DNA from: CAZEYT01 sp964516295
Lineage (GTDB): Bacteria; Verrucomicrobiota; Verrucomicrobiia; Chthoniobacterales; Terrimicrobiaceae
Length of the DNA: 7,762 bases
Direction of reading: 5' to 3'
NCBI GenBank assembly: GCA_964516295.1
Contig: CAZEYT010000107.1
Coordinates: forward strand, 1 to 7,762
Shown: positions 5,964-7,762 of the stretch, piece after piece
Position numbering within the stretch: the stretch's first letter is position 1
Layout: every line of letters starts with the position of its first letter
Translations under genes and position numbers: made by a program
Notes under the pieces: generated by a model
Told to the model about the DNA's origin: nothing
The model's database searches: none
What the model saw: only the letters and a program-made list of their open reading frames with translations

Positions 5964-7154
5964 ATGGCCCTTGTTCCCATTCTCATGCCCCAGCTCGGGG
6001 AGTCCATTGCGGAAGCCACCATCGTCCGCATCCTCTTCAACGAAGGTGACTCTGTCGCGGCGGACTCCGATCTCATCGAGGTGGAAACAAACAAAGCCGT
6101 CATGGGTGTCACTTCGCCCAGTTCCGGAAAACTCGGCCAGATCCTCGCGGAGATCGGCACGAGCTACCCCGTTGGAGCGGTTCTTGGTTACATCGAAGTT
6201 AGCGCGGAGGATGCCAAGCGCCTCGGTCTCGACGACGAGCCCGCGAAACCCCACCGCCAGGAAAAGAAGCGGGTCGAAAAGCCCGCCGCTCCCGAGGCGG
6301 TCGAGCCCACCGTTCCCGGAGGACTTCCCGTCCCGGCCCACGCGGGTGGTGCCAGTTATCTTTCGCCGCGAATGAAAGCCCGCATGGCCGAACTCGGCCT
6401 CCGGGCCGCCGACCTCGCCGGCATCGCCGGAAGCGGGGCCGGGGGGCGCGTGACGATCGAGGACCTCGAACGCTTCATGGCCGGGATCGAGCGCAATCGA
6501 ACCACGCCCGCCTCGCCCATGCGCAAGGCCGTTGCCGATGCCATGATTCGAAGCTGGTCCCGCCCGCTGGCGACCGTCGCACGCCCGATCCAGCTCGACC
6601 ATCTTCTCGCCCACCGGAAAAACCATCCCCTCAAGCCCGGCCCGGCCCTTTACACCCTTCGCGCCATGGCCATCGCTCTCGGCGAAAACAGCGCGCCGGC
6701 CGGACGACTCATCGGCGAGCGCATTGTTCACCCGCCATCGGTCGATATCGGATTCGCCGTCGAAGCCGAAGACGGCGTTCTTGTGCCGGTCATCCGCAAT
6801 GCCGACCAATACCAACTCGACGACCTCGTCCCGCGTTACAACCGGCTCGTCGAACTCGCACGTCAACGCCGCCTCGCCGCGGCCGATACCGGCGGCTCCA
6901 TCGCCACCGTCACCAACTACGGCACGTTCGGACTCACCCTCGCGACACCAATCCCGCTCCCGGAGCAAACGCTCCTCATCGGCATGGGCGTCGGCCAGAC
7001 CGTCCCATTTTGGAATCCCGCCATCGAGGAATTCATCCCCGTCGTCGAAGCCCAATTCACGCTCAGCTTCGACCACCGCGTCATGGATGGCGGAGCCGCC
7101 GGACGTCTGCTGAAACGCATCGCCGAACTTCTCAACGATCCCGCTTCGCTGTAG
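5964..7154 (+). CDS. dihydrolipoamide acyltransferase (E2) of a 2-oxoacid dehydrogenase complex
   Basis: The 396-residue E2 has one N-terminal lipoyl domain (about 2-78, with PQLGES at 9-14 and the lipoyl Lys44 in VETNKAV), a short Pro/Ala/Lys-rich linker (about 92-130), an E1/E3-binding domain (about 132-172, YLSPRMKARMAELG and GSGAGGRVTIEDLERF) and a catalytic domain (about 180-396) ending with the acyltransferase motif HRVMDGG (371-377; His371 and Asp375 catalytic). It passes the acyl group from lipoamide to CoA and forms the complex core. The residue before the lipoyl Lys is Asn, where Asp is usual. The ATG is 6 nt after the E1 beta stop, without a Shine-Dalgarno sequence. No E3 follows, so E3 must be encoded elsewhere. 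The last base of the TAG stop is also the first base of a palindromic element. Confidence 0.95.
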   Translation: MALVPILMPQLGESIAEATIVRILFNEGDSVAADSDLIEVETNKAVMGVTSPSSGKLGQILAEIGTSYPVGAVLGYIEVSAEDAKRLGLDDEPAKPHRQEKKRVEKPAAPEAVEPTVPGGLPVPAHAGGASYLSPRMKARMAELGLRAADLAGIAGSGAGGRVTIEDLERFMAGIERNRTTPASPMRKAVADAMIRSWSRPLATVARPIQLDHLLAHRKNHPLKPGPALYTLRAMAIALGENSAPAGRLIGERIVHPPSVDIGFAVEAEDGVLVPVIRNADQYQLDDLVPRYNRLVELARQRRLAAADTGGSIATVTNYGTFGLTLATPIPLPEQTLLIGMGVGQTVPFWNPAIEEFIPVVEAQFTLSFDHRVMDGGAAGRLLKRIAELLNDPASL

Positions 7155-7431
7155 GAGCCTGTCTGAGAAATAAGAAGTGCCGCGTTCGAGGGGATTTCTC
7201 GATTGGCCAAGGCGCAAGGGCAGCGTCAATCCCCGCAGCGGGCATGGCCTGCTCGAGCAACGCAGACCAAGCGAGAAAGACACCCAACCCCTGCGGGGCG
7301 AGTAAGCGAAAGGCCGTCTGGCGGCGTTGCGTGCTCGGTGACAGCCCGCGAGGGGATACGCCCTCGCAAGGGCCTTGCCATCCAGCCTTTCCCTCCCTCG
7401 CGCGACACTTCTGATTTTTCAGACAGGCTCC
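7154..7431. mobile_element. 278-bp imperfect palindrome: MITE-like or foldback element
   Basis: The ends are 31-bp terminal inverted repeats with three mismatches, both reading GGAGCCTGTCTGA inward (7154-7184 against 7431-7401). The similarity does not stop there: further inside, GGGC..ATCCCC..GCGGGC blocks (about 7218-7243 and 7342-7370) and GCAACGC/GCGTTGC (7257-7263 and 7324-7330) pair in the same symmetric order, and the exact centre is a CCCC-TGC-GGGG hairpin (7288-7298). The whole element can thus fold into one long interrupted hairpin. I see no convincing protein in it and no clear target-site duplication (flanks GTA and AAG). Likely a non-autonomous transposable element or a large REP-like repeat (inference). 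As RNA it could act as the 3' end or terminator of the dehydrogenase operon. Confidence 0.75.
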
Positions 7432-7488
7432 AAGCCCACGCCGCCGCGAGAACAGCGGCATCACGCGAGGGCAGGGAACGCGGAAACT

Positions 7489-7575
7489 TTACCGGGCCGG
7501 TTGCACCAACGGCGCAATCACGCAACTCAGTCCAAGAAGTGCAAAAATCGCGAGAGTAATGACAGGGAGAGTCAT
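7489..7575 (-). CDS. possible 28-residue hydrophobic small protein
   Basis: In the gap between the palindromic element and the tRNA, the minus strand has ATG at 7575 and TAA at 7491-7489. The product begins MTLPVITLAIFALLG and ends in VQPAR; residues 3-24 are almost wholly nonpolar, which would suit one membrane-spanning helix with a basic C-terminus. A weak AGG lies about 9 nt before the ATG. No family is recognised. The length resembles small membrane subunits such as KdpF, but I see no sequence match and no neighbouring partner genes. Short hydrophobic ORFs also arise by chance, so existence is uncertain. The rest of 7432-7716 shows no other gene that I can support. Confidence 0.3.
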   Translation of the reverse strand: MTLPVITLAIFALLGLSCVIAPLVQPAR

Positions 7576-7662
7576 GGCAAAACCTACAAGCGAACTCCCG
7601 CCTTCGCAAATGCCCGATTCGTCGCAGCATGATTTTCGTCAAAATTCCACAGCCGTGCGAAA

Positions 7663-7684
7663 CGCAAGAAATGTTGCGATTTTT
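7663..7684 (+). terminator. weak terminator-like hairpin upstream of the tRNA
   Basis: CGCAA (7663-7667) and TTGCG (7674-7678) form a five-base-pair stem with a six-base loop, followed by ATTTTT. This is the shape of a small intrinsic terminator, but the stem is short and the nearest plus-strand gene ends 500 nt upstream. Confidence 0.2.
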
Positions 7685-7716
7685 CCCCGGCCGTGATAAC
7701 CACCTCACTCCATCGC

Positions 7717-7762
7717 GCCGAAGTAGCACAGTGGTAGTGCAATCGATTCGTAATCGATAGGT
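7717..7762 (+). tRNA. tRNA-Thr (anticodon CGT), 3' part outside the window
   Basis: The 5' acceptor strand GCCGAAG (7717-7723) is followed by TA, a D arm with stem GCAC/GTGC and loop AGTGGTA, and a perfect anticodon stem ATCGA/TCGAT enclosing TTCGTAA. The anticodon CGT (7749-7751) reads ACG, threonine. The variable loop starts with AGGT, where the window ends, so the T arm and 3' acceptor strand cannot be checked. A possible but poorly spaced promoter lies just upstream (TTGCGA at 7674-7679, GATAAC at 7695-7700, 15-nt spacer). Confidence 0.93.

Noticed and set aside
4752..7283. An 843-codon open frame on the minus strand opposite the E1 beta and E2 genes
   Set aside because: It is an antisense shadow of high-GC coding DNA: the plus-strand frames carry clear E1 and E2 motifs, while the antisense product is a low-complexity Gly/Asp/Arg-rich sequence with no recognisable domain.
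7226..7729. A 167-codon minus-strand frame and other frames within the palindromic element
   Set aside because: They run through the inverted-repeat element and across unrelated spacer, and no transposase motif (DDE, HUH or similar) is visible.

Overview
The window looks like high-GC bacterial chromosome carrying central carbon metabolism. I suggest a Verrucomicrobiota/PVC-type host (inference only), because none of the visible start codons has a convincing Shine-Dalgarno sequence and the protein styles fit. No identity search was possible.

Layout. The left half is on the minus strand and reads right to left: zwf (glucose-6-phosphate dehydrogenase, 3859-2327), glk (glucokinase, 2298-1294) and a Gfo/Idh/MocA-type oxidoreductase-like protein (1282-257). 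The gaps of 28 and 11 nt suggest one operon. Only 33 nt after the last stop is a clear TPP (THI-box) riboswitch on the same strand (223-136). It is followed by the first codons of a gene cut by the window edge, probably thiC. A 38-codon upstream ORF begins inside the riboswitch closing stem and its stop overlaps the ATG of that gene. The right half is on the plus strand and divergent from zwf: a three-gene 2-oxoacid dehydrogenase operon of E1 alpha (3979-4995), E1 beta (4992-5957) and lipoyl E2 (5964-7154), with a 4-nt ATGA overlap and a 6-nt gap. No E3 gene follows. The E1 alpha promoter lies so close to the ATG that the transcript may be leaderless.

A 278-bp imperfect palindrome (7154-7431), MITE-like or foldback, directly abuts the E2 stop codon and shares its last base. 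Beyond it are a possible 28-codon hydrophobic ORF on the minus strand and a tRNA-Thr(CGT) cut by the right edge.

How it fits together. Glucokinase and glucose-6-phosphate dehydrogenase take glucose into the oxidative pentose phosphate or Entner-Doudoroff route. The dehydrogenase complex oxidises a 2-oxoacid (pyruvate or a branched-chain acid) to an acyl-CoA and needs thiamine diphosphate, whose synthesis is probably served by the riboswitch-controlled gene at the left edge. The most unusual points are the uORF/riboswitch arrangement, the palindromic element on the E2 stop, the oxidoreductase-like protein lacking the usual catalytic residues, and the apparent leaderless start of E1 alpha.
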